Below, in pieces: positions 1 through 12,895 of a stretch of 64,000 bases of DNA. The notes under the pieces were generated by a model. That model made no database searches and was not told the DNA's origin. It saw nothing but the letters and a program-made list of their open reading frames with translations. Source of the stretch: Glandiceps talaboti (lineage: Eukaryota; Hemichordata; Enteropneusta; Spengelidae); assembly GCF_964340395.1 (NCBI RefSeq), contig NC_135559.1, forward strand, positions 11,635,759 through 11,699,758. Reading direction: 5' to 3'. Positions within the stretch are counted from its first letter, which is position 1. Each line of letters begins with the position of its first letter. Position numbers and translations under genes: made by a program.

Positions 1-1113
1 AACATTAAATATCAAATTCCATTGCAAAAAAAAACCTAGAATTGTCACGTGCCAATTTTGTACAAGTCAACCAGTTAAAGAAGACACACATAGTGATAGT
101 ACTGTATATGGTTTCCATGGTAATGCATGATTTATTACAAGAACAATTCCAGCATATCTTCTTCCTCAGGTTTATCCTTCTACTACAAGCCAAGATTTTA
201 TCACCCTTCATAAAAATGAAGTGTGTAGTACTGAGATCAACCCTGCTGATGGACGATTTTATTGTGATGAAATAACATGGCCTTTGGCAGATTACATGTA
301 CTTAGTCAGTCATGCATTATGGTGATAGTGTAGAACAAGCACTTTCTCTATTAAACTGTGGTCTCAACACATTTGTGTAGATTTGTACCACTCAGTAGCA
401 ATGAAGCTATAATGTGGAAAGTAGCAAAGTTGGACGAGTACAACATTTTATGTAGACTTTGAGGTATCATGGAAATCGGAATTATCACAAATGTAGTGGT
501 CCAATTTTTTATCGAAGCAAATGCCACGTTTCTCGCCATGATTTTGCATAACTTCACTCTTACTGTATTAGCCACAAATAGTCAATTGTTGTCACGCAAA
601 CGCAGTGCAGATCAAGGTCTTCGTTATTTGATCATTGTAAATCTTCCAGCAATATTAGGAACATTTGGTTCCCAGAATATGTTCTCAGTTCTTGGTATTT
701 CAAACTATCAAAAAAAAAGCTGTATTATTCAACCTTTTCGGTGTGATCTTTTGTTGATATGCACCTCCATGGTGAAACCATAGCAACTTGTTTCCTTAGT
801 AACAAATGTGTTGACATCATTTATTATGTCAGATGACAAATTCTGTGAGGTGACATGTGAAAAAATCAATCCGAAATTGAGCAATTCACAGAATTCTATT
901 TCTAGACAAATATATTGATATAGATTGTGAACTTGTCAATTAGTAGTTTAAACAGAGAAATATACATGTATGTACACAATGTACATCTGTATGTATCACC
1001 ATGTCAATTTACAATTTAGATCAAGATTTGTGTTTGCAGTGGTTTTTTTTGGTAACACAACTATTATCTGAATTCTTTTCTTCACTGAAAATGTGGAGAT
1101 CAACTCCAGGTGA

Positions 1114-1295
1114 TTCTGACCTTTGACCTTTGACATTTGACCTTGCAATCAAAGGTCATCAGTCCAAAATTACATTGATTCATGATTCAAGGAAATAGTA
1201 GTAAATGCCGTAAATTCTGACCTTTGACCTTGTAATCAAAGGTCAACTGTCCAATATTAAGTTAATTCATGATTCAGGGAAATATCAGTACTAAA
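1114..1295 (+). promoter_or_regulatory. Duplicated block with DR1-type nuclear-receptor half-sites
   Basis: TGACCTTTGACCT occurs at 1117-1129 and 1218-1230, each followed by AAAGGTCA in the opposite sense (1151-1158, 1238-1245); a further TGACATTTGACCT is at 1131-1143. AGGTCAAAGGTCA spacing-1 direct repeats are the established HNF4/RXR-type element. The two blocks are about 100 bp apart and share flanks (ttgattcatgattca), so this is a tandem duplication. Confidence 0.45.
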
Positions 1296-2255
1296 TGTAT
1301 ACAAAGATGACTTGAATTCTCTGTACCTGAAATAGAATATTACTGTGTAGGCGCATCATAACAAACATTCGATTTCTAGGTCGACACCACTACTTCACAT
1401 ACATTACTATAGGGTCGCCTGAGAATAAGTCGACCTTCTTGAATCTTAGACTAGTTTCGCATATCACATTCACTCACACTTTAATTCACAGGCTTTAATT
1501 CATGGAAATTGTACCCGAACAAGACGATGTATTAGTACTGGGTCAACAGTCTCAAATTCGATTTCAAGATTTGTCGGGTAGAAATTTCATGTTTTGTGGA
1601 AATTGAACCTAAATACGACTATAATTGGAGAATGAGTTAAAATGTGATCAGGTATAGGTTTTGCATGTGTTGGCAGCCAGTCTTGCTGCACTGCTTACAT
1701 GTACACCTTTGGCAGCCAAATCAGAAATTAAATGAAAGATAACCCCAGGAGTATATGCAATCTACCGTACTCTAGTGGTGTGGGCAACTTATAACTCAAT
1801 CAGAAATCAGTATACCTTGGTAACTGCAGGGAGAAATAATTCATTTTAGAATATATGGCCCTCCAACAAGGGGGTTGTGTTACAGTGATTAACTATCCAG
1901 CCAAAAAGTGTACCACTAAGTCCGAATAATTTTTTGATTCACAAAAGTGAAAAAAATTCATAATCTGTTCTCATGTGCATGGAGTTCTATTTATTGTTAA
2001 GTACCATGTTGTGTGTGGCTCAGAAATAACTCAAACCTATATGCTCAGTTGAAATAAAGAAAAAAAATCAAGGGTCACTGCACACACTTATGTAATACTA
2101 AAACATAGTAAAAGAGGTCAAACTGATTTTAAAATTATGAATGAATGAATGAAATTTATTTCACCAGATAACAAAATTAAGCTAAACTTTCAAAGAACAT
2201 ACATATATGATACAAATATTAGGGTAGTAGCTTTTGAGTATTTGCATTGTATCCT

Positions 2256-2256
2256 C

Positions 2257-2309
<53 letters not shown>
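2256..2309 (+). repeat. Microsatellite (AGAC)n
   Basis: About 13 uninterrupted AGAC units. Confidence 0.97.
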
Positions 2310-2311
<2 letters not shown>

Positions 2312-2720
2312 AGCATAATATAATCTTCCAGTATGGGAGGAGGTACATATAAAATAGTGAAGTAATCTTTGACTGATTGAAAGTATTCCTATGAGTAGCA
2401 AGGAATTATTACAAAAACTACACTAAAAGTTGAAATGACTGTTTACGATACACACTAGTTTCAGTGTAAAGCTTTGTGTGACTTTAATCTGTGATTGAAT
2501 ACATGACTAATCTCTCTAAAGACTGTTGTCAAATTATTTCATTATTCTGTCTTCATTCATTATTTACCATGTAGTGTGAGGTCAATTAGATGTCTTCACC
2601 CACTCAGTTCAATTATTTGTACTTTAAAGTTTACTTAAATACTAGTTTTATAGTCAAGAATGTGCTTTTCAACTATAATGCTCATCTCTATAATAACTTT
2701 TAAGCAAGAGGTTTGTCTGG

Positions 2721-3020
2721 GGGATATTTCCCAATACAACAGAATAATAGTCCCTTAGGTCACGAGTATTTTCCGACTGAATGAAGACAGATATTGGGGA
2801 ATAACATAATTATACCATGGTAAAATTAAAAAAATCGTGGAAAATAATGGCAATTTTGAGCGGTTTTGATTCGTATTTCAAACAGAGCAGAACTGGTGAG
2901 GTAGACACATGTTGTCGTGGCATAGACGCATGTTGTCATAACATAGAAAGACCAGAGTATATAATCCATAATTTTTATTCTAAATGGCTCGTGTAGATGG
3001 TATAGTAAGATTTATGTGGT
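2721..3020 (+). mobile_element. MITE-like family A, copy 1
   Basis: Shares with three other places in the window cttaggtcacgagtatt, a gaatgaag...atattggggaataa segment, ataattataccatgg, ggaaaataatggcaatttt, cgtatttcaaacagagcag and a tail with gacgcatgttgtcat and ccagagtatata. Confidence 0.75.
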
Positions 3021-3597
3021 AAATACATTGTATGCTATTACTACTGGTATTATTAAGTGTGGTTATTTGATATACCGAAACAATACAAGTGTTATATTAA
3101 TGTTTGGAGACTGTGACATTCCCATCAGAAATTACCATAATACATTTGATGTGTAATGTGATATTGGGAACGTTATCACATTAAATGCTTGGTTTGACAT
3201 TTCTGTAATTAAGATTTATTGAACTATAGTATTTTCCTTAGTTGACCCTGCTTCAGTCTGATGAATTGCAATGTACATATTCTATTGACAAGTCAGAGAA
3301 ATATATCTCCTTGCATTTTGAATTGCTAAAAGTATAATGGACACACATGCATACACATACACACATATGTATGCTAATGCAAACACATGCATACACATAT
3401 ATACATATACATACATGTGTGTATGCTAATGCAAACACATGCATACACATACACACATATACATACATGTGTGTATGCTAATGCAAACATACAAATGTAC
3501 ACACAATAGATATGATATTGAGCTTGTAAAATGGACAAAGGAAATTTAGAAAATCTGTGTTTGTTACATCATATAGTCTAATACTATAGGAATAATA

Positions 3598-4018
3598 ATC
3601 CTCTCTCCTCATCCCCTCCCTTCTTATTAACCCCCCCCCCCCCTCATATTTTTATGCCATTGGATGATTCTTGTCTCATTTCTGCTCCTTACATGTATAT
3701 CATTCTCTCCTCGCCCCTCTTTCCTGTCCTCTGTCTTCCCTCCCTTTATGTTTATCTTCCCCTTTCCAGTCCCTCCCCTCCCCTTACAGTTACATATACT
3801 TTGTTTCTCTTTCCTATCCTCTCTTCCCTCCTTTTCAACTCCCTTTTTTCGGGTCTGTCCCCCTTCCCTTACATGTGCCTTCTCTATCCTCACCTCCCTC
3901 CCTTTAACCCTCCTCTTTCCAGTCCCCTCCCCCCTTCCCTTGTGTGTATATTTGTACCTTCCCTTCTTTCCACTCCCACCTTTGCATGTCTTTTCCCTGT
4001 CCCTCTTCTCCTAATCCA
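3598..4018 (+). repeat. Long CT-rich (homopyrimidine-biased) tract
   Basis: About 420 bp of C/T-rich sequence with a poly-C run near 3631-3644 and many ccctcc / ccttcc blocks. Long frames on both strands here are composition artefacts. Such tracts can form triplex DNA. Confidence 0.8.
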
Positions 4019-5429
4019 TGTAATTTCTCTACAAAGAAGGAGGTCAGGTGAATTGCTACATCGTAGTATATGGTGCAAAGAACTTTCTTTTTAATCCAGA
4101 TGAACAAACAAAATCGCCTGACAGTGTGTGTACTTTTTGTGCTATGACGTAGAAAACATAACCCGAGGAAATGTAGTGTGGTCTCCCTAGAACAAACGCA
4201 GCTAATGCATTTTCTTGTGACTGCATACAAATACATTGACCTCATTTAGTGATCAGGTGTACTATGTCAATTCTTTAAATCTCGGTAAAAATGACTAAAA
4301 AACTTCTAATTTGAGGCTTTGTTGGTGTACATTGTGCGAGTTATGAAATTAAAACGATTCTGCCGTAATGCGATTAATCGCGGTTGTAATGTAATAAAAC
4401 CACTGCGGTATAGTTGTCGTGTGGAGATGACGTGATGGGATATCGTAATGGAAGGATAAACGTGTAAGGAAATTGATTCTATAATTGCGAGATGAAAGGA
4501 TATTCATAGATGGTGTAAAATATTACAGCTCACTAAAAAGGAAACACTGAGCTAAGTTTCTGTTTGTTGTGCTGTAAGCTTTTAACCCCTTGACCTCAAT
4601 ATCCTGGTGGAATCATAAATAAGCAAATAATTGAGTTTAGAACTAGCTTTTGAAAGATTGTATTCCATAAGATAAAAGAGAAAAGTGCGACGATTATGTT
4701 TTTTTTTGATAATTCACCCACAAGGATACATTTGTGAATACTATATTTATATCTGTATCATTATCACCGTATCAGTCATTTGATATTCCTTTGAATCGTA
4801 AAGACATGAACGGCGAGGGAAAGCCTCAATAATACACATCGTAATGTGTGAAAGGGAAATACCAATAGAAAGTAGAGGTCAAGCAAGGTCAACATTTAAA
4901 AGGTCACAGCAAGGTCGAAAATGATGGTAAATATGAATATAAAAATAGCTACATTTGAGTTGGTATGAACAAGTCAACCTGCTTGATGACAGCGCCCTCG
5001 CTTGGTGATCTAGTTTCAGTAGATATCTTTTGTTTTTATGGTAATTTGATATTGCTCTATATGCTTTAAAAATATAACGGCATGCATGATACAGTATGTC
5101 TTATCCCAAAGGACTAAAGTGTATTTTTACAGTGGATATTGTTAATCGAACATACATGTTAATGTTAGCTAATCAGGTTTTGACATCAGTGTTATCACTC
5201 AGGGAAGGTATAGAAAATTTTTATAATTAATATACCTAGTGATAATGCTGTGCCATGATTCGCTAGAATCAGTCACGTGATAGGAAAATAGAATGACTAT
5301 TTCCCTAGGGAAATAGTTCCATCAACTTTTACATGGTCACATGACCACCACGTATTCACAGCAGGTGAAAATGGCTTCTGACAATGTCGTCTGCCACCGC
5401 GAGTTCACAGCATGAGGTATATTATAAAA

Positions 5430-5618
5430 CACATATTGCCTGGCCTATATTCGGGCTATAGCACCTGTTCATTACCCCCTCGTGACTGAGTTACCAGAAT
5501 CACATGCTATTTCCCTCATCCTTTGGCCTCGGGAAATAGCATGTGATTCTGGTAACTCACAGTCTCTCGGGTGTAATAAACGAGTGCTATATAGCCCTCA
5601 TGGCCAGGCAATATGTGT
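5430..5618. repeat. Long inverted repeat (fold-back element) beside the first exon
   Basis: Two arms of about 86 bp (5430-5515 and 5531-5618) are near-complementary: cacatattgcctggcc pairs with ggccaggcaatatgtg, and ttaccagaatcacatgc pairs with gcatgtgattctggtaa. The loop is about 15 nt. A separate perfect 22-bp palindrome centred on CCCTAGGG lies at 5296-5317. Together they look like a composite fold-back MITE. The right arm ends about 145 bp before exon 5764. Confidence 0.85.
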
Positions 5619-5763
5619 TCAATATACATGATTATATATTTTCTTTTCACTGCCATCTGGATGAAATCTGTCATGATAATTTTAATAAATGTTCAACTTT
5701 TCAGCTGTGTTATAAAATTTCTGTATCAAGGCACTGATGTTGTGTTAAATTTGTATCTTGTAG

Positions 5764-5909
5764 ACATTCAAGAGTTCTATGAGGTGACATTACTGGATGG
5801 TAACAAGAGTATTGCACAGAAGACATTTGAAACTCTGGAGATTGCATCGAAATGGGAACAACAGCAGACTTCTTCTATACCACCAGCCTATTCCAGACCT
5901 GAAGTAGCT
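5764..5909 (+). CDS. DLG1: DLG-family MAGUK, internal exon following the L27 domain
   Basis: Internal coding exon of a Discs-large scaffold, a protein that clusters receptors and polarity proteins at synapses and cell junctions. An acceptor (tatcttgtag) precedes 5764 and a consensus donor gtaagt starts at 5910. The exon begins in phase 1: the Asp codon borrows a G from the previous exon. It ends in phase 0. The 49 codons begin DIQEFYEVTLLDGNKSIAQK and run through ASKWEQQQ to PAYSRPEVA. From memory of the family, DIQEFYEVTLL directly follows the L27 helices in vertebrate DLG1 and DLG2, and the following KWE-type segment matches DLG2. This exon therefore marks the beta-type (L27) isoform. The preceding L27 exons were not found in bases 1-5763 and should lie upstream. 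The symbol is given at family level; an invertebrate would probably have a single dlg gene. Confidence 0.92.
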
Positions 5910-7459
5910 GTAAGTCTTCTCGCCTTTTTAAAAATTGTTTTTCTAAAATTTCATGTTTGCTGTGTAAAAAACTGTCAGGCAGTCAGTCAATCACATTAAC
6001 TCACTCACTCACCGTTTTTGATCAAGACCGACCCTTTTCACAAATGTTAAACTGTAGTCGCTCAGAAATTGACACTGTTCATCTACCCAGACTCAATTGA
6101 ATGTTGTCAATTCTTGAATCGGGTTGTCTATCATGAAAAGATCATCCTATTATTTGCTTTGCGAAATGTTACAAGTACATTGTATGTTTGAACATGGAAA
6201 TATCATGTATAGATGGATGTGTATGATGTGGATGGTTAGAATTGTAGATTTGTTTTCAGTGTACATGTGTCATAGTGAATTGGTGATATCTGTGACAAGC
6301 ATTTGGAGACAAGGTAAGTTACGCCATCATTGCTGGTGACAGTTGTGTGAACATCTTCCCCTTGGTGCAAATAAAAGGTAAGTTTGTAGTGTTAGCATTG
6401 GAACTCATATTAAAAGAGTTTACTGTGTTCTGGAGTACAATCTGTAAGTGGTAGCCAAAAAGATCCAGTCTGTATTTCCACGTATGTAATATGCCTTGAC
6501 GTCATCTGTCCTAAGGAGTGGAGACATCAACAGAAAAAAAATTATCACCCAGTGATGTCAAATACATGGAAAACAGCTTGTGATCAAATCTAAATGTGTG
6601 GGTTGCAGTGGTAAAATTTGAACTACAAAGATAAGAAAATATAAGCTAAGTACAGTTGATGATTATCTCACCCAATTCTGAAGTTTGGGTATAATTGTAA
6701 AGAGCGCCATCTATGTCCATTTTGTAAAAACAAAAGGAGACTCATTCTAAAGTGCGCCCTCTATGGCTTTATGAAAACCTATATAGGAAGTATTAATATG
6801 AGGACAGGATTTTAAATTTTTGGTTTTAAAATGCACATGATGTTATTTATGGTTACCTTAATTAGACTTTCATGTAGGTATCTATAAAAACAAGTGTCAA
6901 AACAACCATTGATGAGTTCTTGAAACTGACATTGTATGCGAGTTGATGTAACATATGTTCAAAGGTCACTGAACCCCAGTACAATAAAAGTGATGATGTG
7001 TGTCATTGAAAGCAAAAATGCTGGGTTATTTTAGGAATGCTAATTCTGTTGTTTATTCTGCTGTTGCCATGAGGCTATGAAGGACTGTGTACTAATGTAC
7101 AAATCATGTGTTCTATGTGTTTATAATCCTCTCTAAATACAATGTAGCTAATATTTCATCAGCTCTAGTCTAAAATATGGAAAATTTATCATTTCTATGC
7201 TCCATAAAAATTTCACAACATTTCTTGCTCTTTGGTACGTAACTTGCAATATCTTCCCAAATTTATGGTAACATTGACAGGAGAGTTTGTACATTTTATT
7301 AACGGTTTCCTTCTCATCCTCTGTGACATACTAAAACATGGATGATGGTCAATCCTAGAGTATATTGAGTATTTTGCGAAGGTGTGGGAACCCTGGTAAC
7401 ATGAGGGGAATATCCAGTATAAGGATGATTTGCGAAGATTCCATGCATGAATCATAACA

Positions 7460-7515
7460 GTGGTGGTGGTGGTGGTGGTGGTGGTGGTGGTGGTGGTGGT
7501 GGGGGGGGGGGGGGG
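7460..7515 (+). repeat. Microsatellite (GGT)n followed by a G-run
   Basis: About 13 GGT units run into a block of 15 or more G, which could form G-quadruplex on this strand. It lies between two partial family D pieces. Confidence 0.95.
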
Positions 7516-8739
7516 TTTGGGGGTGGTAACATCAGGGGAATATCCGGTACAACAAGGAAGATTTACGTAGATTCAATACATGAATCATAATAGTGGTGGG
7601 GAGAACCCTGGTAAAAAGTTGGTGAACTTGAGATTTTCCTTTCTACTAAAACAAATAGATTTACCCTTGATATCATCTGTGAAGTATTAAAAGAGAGATC
7701 TTGAGATTGGATACCACGAATACCACTAGATGATAAAACAACTGATGTCTCTATTAACACGTTTTGGTTAGTTTGTATGCTGTCAAACCATAGACAGTGG
7801 CACTGTGAGGAGAACTGTCTTGTCAAACTCCTGTTTTGCTATTATACAGTTTTATTAACAACCACCCGTTCATTCATTAATTATCCAAATCAATCAATAT
7901 CCTTATCACTCTCGACCATCTCTATCTTGTCTGTCTGTTATTGATCCGTACCTTCTCATAAAAATCTATAGCCACTCTTTCTCTTCATGTCTTTCTTGAG
8001 AAGGCTTTGTTGTTTTGTTTCCGTGGGAACAACACAGTGGATAAACAAAAGAATCTTGGCATTAAAATGTTACACCTGATGTTGTATTTGACATTTGACC
8101 TGACTGCATGTTTATGTGTGTGAAGGCCCAATGAAAAAAGGGGTAGTTTGGGGATAAGGGGTAGCAGAATATTTAGCGTGATCAATACAGAACTTGATAT
8201 GTTGTGATATAACCATGTTGTAACCATAGTGATGACACTGAAACACTGAAATCAATGCAAAATTTTAGTTTGCAAACAAAACACATGATCTAAAAAAAAA
8301 ATCCAAAAAATATTATTTGTCGCGTAATTATTTTCATACTAATTTGACAGTTTATCGGTTAGATCATTACACTGACCATAATTAGCCAATCTCCGAAATT
8401 ATGTAAACTAGAAACTAATTTATATGTCTGGGTGAAGAATGAAATAAACTACCTGTAAATCTGAGTGTTATTGTACATGTTGTGTTTGCATGTATTTTAA
8501 AACTATTACAACCAGACTTGTGGATTGCATGGTTTCCTATATTTTGTTTGAGGAGAAATTTTATAAATGCCACGGCAACACAGAGTTATATACTTACTAA
8601 CTTTGTGATACTGAAAGTGATCATAAGCATGTAAGTTTATTGTGAGTCAGTCTACCTTTTTTGAGTGAATAATGGAAATGGATTTAGAGATAAAATGTGA
8701 ATAGTGTGTAACAAAACTGATGTCTGATAGATAGGTACC

Positions 8740-9045
8740 AAATACTGTAAATCTTGACATTTTTTGCTCAAGATTTATTTTCGCTTATTTCACTGGAAAA
8801 CTGAAGCACAAAAAGAAGCAGTGACTAAAATTACCCATGTTGTACATGAACATAATAACAATGTACCAATCTTTAATTAATTGAAAAGTTAGTCTTCGAG
8901 AACTAGGTGAAGACTACAAAGTTCTTGTACATGAACACAACAATCTACCAGTCTCATAATTAGTTAAAAATCAGTCTTTCAGAACTAGCTGAAGACTATA
9001 AAATTGCAAAATTTTCTTGTGGCGAAAATATCTAGGTTTATAGTA
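8740..9045 (+). mobile_element. MITE-like family B, copy 1
   Basis: Begins tactgtaaatcttgac and contains ttattttcgcttatttc, gtgactaaaatt, gtacatgaac, aatgtaccaatc and tagtcttcgagaactag. The gtacatgaac...gaagacta half is duplicated within the copy. Confidence 0.65.
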
Positions 9046-9189
9046 ATTGCCATGGTAACGATAGATAACTAGAATATAAGATGTACAATTCATGTCATGA
9101 GATAAATACTATGTTTGAGGTTTATTATGACTGAGTGTTAATTGTACTTTGTTACTCTTCGCAGCTGCATCGTTAAATATCAGAAACTA

Positions 9190-9800
9190 ATGGAGAATGT
9201 ACATACCAAATTTGCAAATTTTGAGATTTGAATTCCATTATTTTGCTCTTCACAAATGTACTGTTATATTTATTTCAGATACTAATGAGAAATATAGAAG
9301 TACTTACAAAATTCTGCCAATTCGTAGATTTAAAAAAAAAAAAATTAATTGTGTTATTTTGCTTGTCGTAACTTGCTATGTTAGATTTTCATGTCATGAC
9401 ATAGGTTGAAAATGTTGAAATACAAACTGAATTCTGCAAAGTTGTAAAGGTTGGCTGGTAAACTACGTGATTCTTTTACTGCACAACTGAACTATTAGAT
9501 TTTCATTTCATAATGTAAACAGAGAATATTCAATAATATTTTTCAGATTTTGTGATTCCGTTTGGACTCATTTAAAGTTTGCAACTAACAAAGGTGAAAT
9601 TACATTATATTTCACAGCTGTTCGGTTTTCATGTTATAGGCTTTATCAGGAATTTGGGAATATTGAAGCATGCATACATGTGTATACTAAATATTTCATC
9701 TCCAGATCTTTGACTTATTACAAATTTTGTAATTAATCCAACTTTGAAATGACATTGTTTTGCTCTTCACACATATTAAACCATTAGATGTTTGTTTTAT
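9190..9800 (+). repeat. Degenerate tandem repeat, about 180-bp unit
   Basis: Recurring blocks of the type ttttgctcttcacaa, gttagattttcatgtca and acaaattctgcaaattt about every 180 bp. No gene seen. Confidence 0.5.
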
Positions 9801-10315
9801 ACTTTCATATGGGTGGGAAACGTGGAAATATTATTTGTATATGCTAATTACTGGTATATTTACTTTTATGAACAAAACGTTGGTAGTTTTTGAAATAAAA
9901 ATAAACCGCATTTATATCCATACATGCATATATTGTTATACATGTACTGTACTTTGAAATCAGATAGACAGGTCATTGTTCACCTTTGTTCATGCATAGT
10001 AATAACGTAAATTTGCATATTTATTGCAATATAATACGATATATGCTTCATATATTTTAATGTATTTTATTGTGTATTTAGACATGGTTGGCTGAATGTC
10101 GTGATATATGAAATGGCCTTACAGCTTGTATGCCAAAATTCTATGTACTTCATCTACATGTTAATGCAAGGAATGTTTTGATATGTCATGTTGCAAGATT
10201 TTGTTGTTAGTGAAGCTGAGGTGTAATTTTTGTTAATTTTCTAACTAAATTTGTAATATCTATTGTATTGTTATATAATTACACACAGCTAAAGAAGTTG
10301 GTTTTGTCAGCTCAC

Positions 10316-10520
10316 ACGAAGGTACAGAAATTAATAATGTCGTACTAAGACATTATGACTACAGAAATTAGTGATGTCATAGCATAATGGCTACAGAAAT
10401 TAGTGATGTCATAGCATAATGGCTACAGAAATTAGTGAAGTCATAGCATAATGGCTACAGAAATTAGTGATGGGGCTACAGAAATAAGTGATGTCATAGC
10501 ATTATGACTACAGAAATGAC
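10316..10520 (+). repeat. Tandem repeat, about 31-bp unit
   Basis: ctacagaaattagtgatgtcatagcataatgg is repeated about six times with small changes. Confidence 0.85.
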
Positions 10521-10937
10521 ATTGTACCAAAGGAGCACTATGTCAACTAATGTTGAATTGTAACCTTTGACCTCATAAAATGATTGTAATATACAAATAT
10601 TTCATCTATACCCTCCCAGACAGATAGCTCAATCATTTAGGGAATTGACATGTATCTGAAAACAGAATACAGCCGTAAACGAATTCATTTCATGAACAAT
10701 AAATGGTAGGAAATTAACTATTTATGTTGTGTTAACTTATCAAAGAGAAAAAAACCCATAAAATTTGTTTTATGTAATGAAAACATCAAACAATAAATGA
10801 TGTATTTATACATTCATCATTCAGAATACTGAAGAATGAATTAGTAGAATGAAAAAAAAATATGCTTTGCTGTTTGACAGAAATTTATTTCATTTCTTTT
10901 CAGCTGTGATGATCCCACCACTAAAAAATGAAGTTGT

Positions 10938-11295
10938 ATTAAAGTGACCATATGGATAAGGATCGAGTATTTATTTGGGATTTTTAATTTATAAAACAAT
11001 TTTATCATAGCTTCCTACTTGAAAAATGAAATGTGAAACAATATAGACCAGTCTGCATTTGTAACTCAATATGCAATACATTGCAAAATGCTAAAAAATG
11101 TGTAAAAAATTTGTTATGTACAATAACAAATTTTTTATACATATATCAGTCTTTTGCCATTTATTGAGTTACAAATACCGACTTGGCATATGTTGTTCCA
11201 CATTGATTTTTCTAGTAGGAAGCTATGATAAAATTGTTTTATAAATTAAAAATCCAAAATAAATACCCGATCCTCTTCCATATGGTCACTTTAAT
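10938..11295. mobile_element. Long-arm fold-back element, family C copy 1
   Basis: Left end attaaagtgaccatatgg is the exact inverted complement of the right end ccatatggtcactttaat, and complementarity continues (atttataaaacaattttatcatagcttcctac against the right arm) for most of each 170-bp half. No coding capacity. Confidence 0.85.
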
Positions 11296-12194
11296 GAAAA
11301 TCAGTTTTATGTTCGTGAGTTACACACAAAACAAATTGTCATGGAAAATTTTACTCTTACTATGCAAGTCTATTGATGGGAGTGCATGTACACATATTAT
11401 TTTCATTCTTCTTGTATCCTTTGATTTGGTGGCTGTACATGAAAGGAAACAAGTTTATTTTGCAAAGGTTTCTGTGGAGATAGTCATTATATATATAGTG
11501 AACTGAAAGAGATGAATCATGTTTGGGTGTAAATGGTTGTAAGAATGAAAATAATTCAAATCTCAAAGGATTGTTCCCATCTCATGGGTGTGTAGATGTA
11601 TAAAATATGGAAACATTTTCTATCTTTCCTGACTCTGCGCAAAATCTTTGTATAATTTATTGTGTTAGTAATGAAAAACGATAGATAGAAAGAAAAACTG
11701 AGAGTGCTTTTTTCACACATCTGTTACCATGGTTACCAAAGTATTGGACACATGCCCTGAAATTGTATTACATGTATGCATGTAGTTTTCCCTACAGCAT
11801 GGAATATATGACATGTTCTCCATATACTAGTAAGTGTGGTAATCTTACCCAGGATTTTATAGTGTGCCATTGTGGTCACACTTACAGCTACTCTGTATCT
11901 GAATTGTACGTATAACATTCAAGTAATAGTTTTTAAAAGTAAGAATGAAAAAGTAATATCTAGGTAGGTAATCTACATGTGCTTTGGAAGGAATTATAGC
12001 GATATGGAGTTTATACATACTGCAGTGTTTTTGCCTTGGGTTACTTCACTGTATAATTGACACCATAACCGGGTTTCATCCTAGCGTGGAATTACAATAT
12101 CTAGGTTTTAAGGACACGAGAAAACAGAAAATTAGTTTATGCTTCGTGAATATCGTAAGTGTTGCATCATTTTAATATGAAGTATGTGTTAAAT

Positions 12195-12545
12195 ATTAAA
12201 GTGGCCATATGGATGAGGATTGGTATTTGATTTTTGATTTATAATATAATTTTATTATGGCTTGCTATTACTTGAAAAAATGAATTTGAAACAACATTGA
12301 GTGAGGCTGTGTTTGTAACTCAATCAATTGCAAAAAGCTATAAAATGTGTAAAATGTTTGTTATCCTTCATGTACATATAGTAGGAAACTTTTTACATAT
12401 ATAGTTATCTTTTGCAATTTATTGAGCTATAAACAAGGACTTGGCATATGTTGTTTCACATTGATTTTTTGGAGTAGGAAGCCATGATAAACTTATTTTA
12501 TAAATTAAAAAATCCAAAATAAATATCAAATCCTCATCCATATAT
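12195..12545. mobile_element. Long-arm fold-back element, family C copy 2
   Basis: Same structure as 10938-11295, more diverged: attaaagtggccatatgg at left, aaatcctcatccatat at right, with gagtaggaagccatgataaa matching the right arm of copy 1. Confidence 0.8.
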
Positions 12546-12729
12546 AATATCTACTTTGAAATCTAGACAACCCCAGATAATTTCACTTGCTTAGTATTAA
12601 ATGTGCTATATTTGGTGGAAACAGAAAACTCAATGTGGCTGAAATAAAATGAAATGTGAGGCATTTTAATCGTTGTGAATTGTGCTTGATATTTTTAAAA
12701 CTAGAAAGAAATGATGTATAGATATTGCA

Positions 12730-12895
12730 GTGTGTTTTTTGCTAAGGTTAGGGAACCCCGGTAACAGAAAGGGAGAAAAGGGTAAAAATGGCAATGTTTC
12801 TCCATAGAATGTATGGTAATTAAATTTTGTTTGGAAATCATGGAAACCTCGATAGATTTTACCTACTTACCACCCAAGCAAAAACACTATAGACT
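12730..12895 (+). mobile_element. MITE-like family D, copy 1
   Basis: cagtgtgttttttgctaaggttagggaacc, cggtaacagaaaggg, ccatagaatgtatggtaa and a right end with aaaaacactata, giving short inverted termini around the CAGTG...CACT sequence. Confidence 0.65.

Larger units (their letters stand above)
1..5763 (+). other. DLG intron entering from upstream
   Basis: No L27-type exon was found here. The stretch contains a duplicated nuclear-receptor-like block (1114-1295), a fold-back element (2721-3020), CA-rich and CT-rich tracts, and a long inverted repeat ending about 145 bp before the first exon. The rest shows no feature I can name. Confidence 0.6.

Noticed and set aside
469-780. 104-codon + strand hydrophobic frame
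   Set aside because: At this base composition several frames of about 100 codons are expected by chance in 64 kb. No family recognised and no splice borders of quality.
3627-4094. Overlapping 80-146 codon frames on both strands
   Set aside because: Artefacts of the CT-rich tract; low-complexity Pro/Ser/Leu or Lys/Glu/Gly composition.
1-5763. Search for the L27 exons (LLEEY...FQALL)
   Set aside because: No matching frame found before the exon at 5764; they are presumed to be upstream of the window.
6261-6384. Strong donors gtaagtt at 6314 and gtaagttt at 6378, with an upstream ttgttttcag acceptor
   Set aside because: The possible 54-nt exon has stops in the phase set by exon 5764-5909 (phase 0). 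No usable ATG precedes the second donor.
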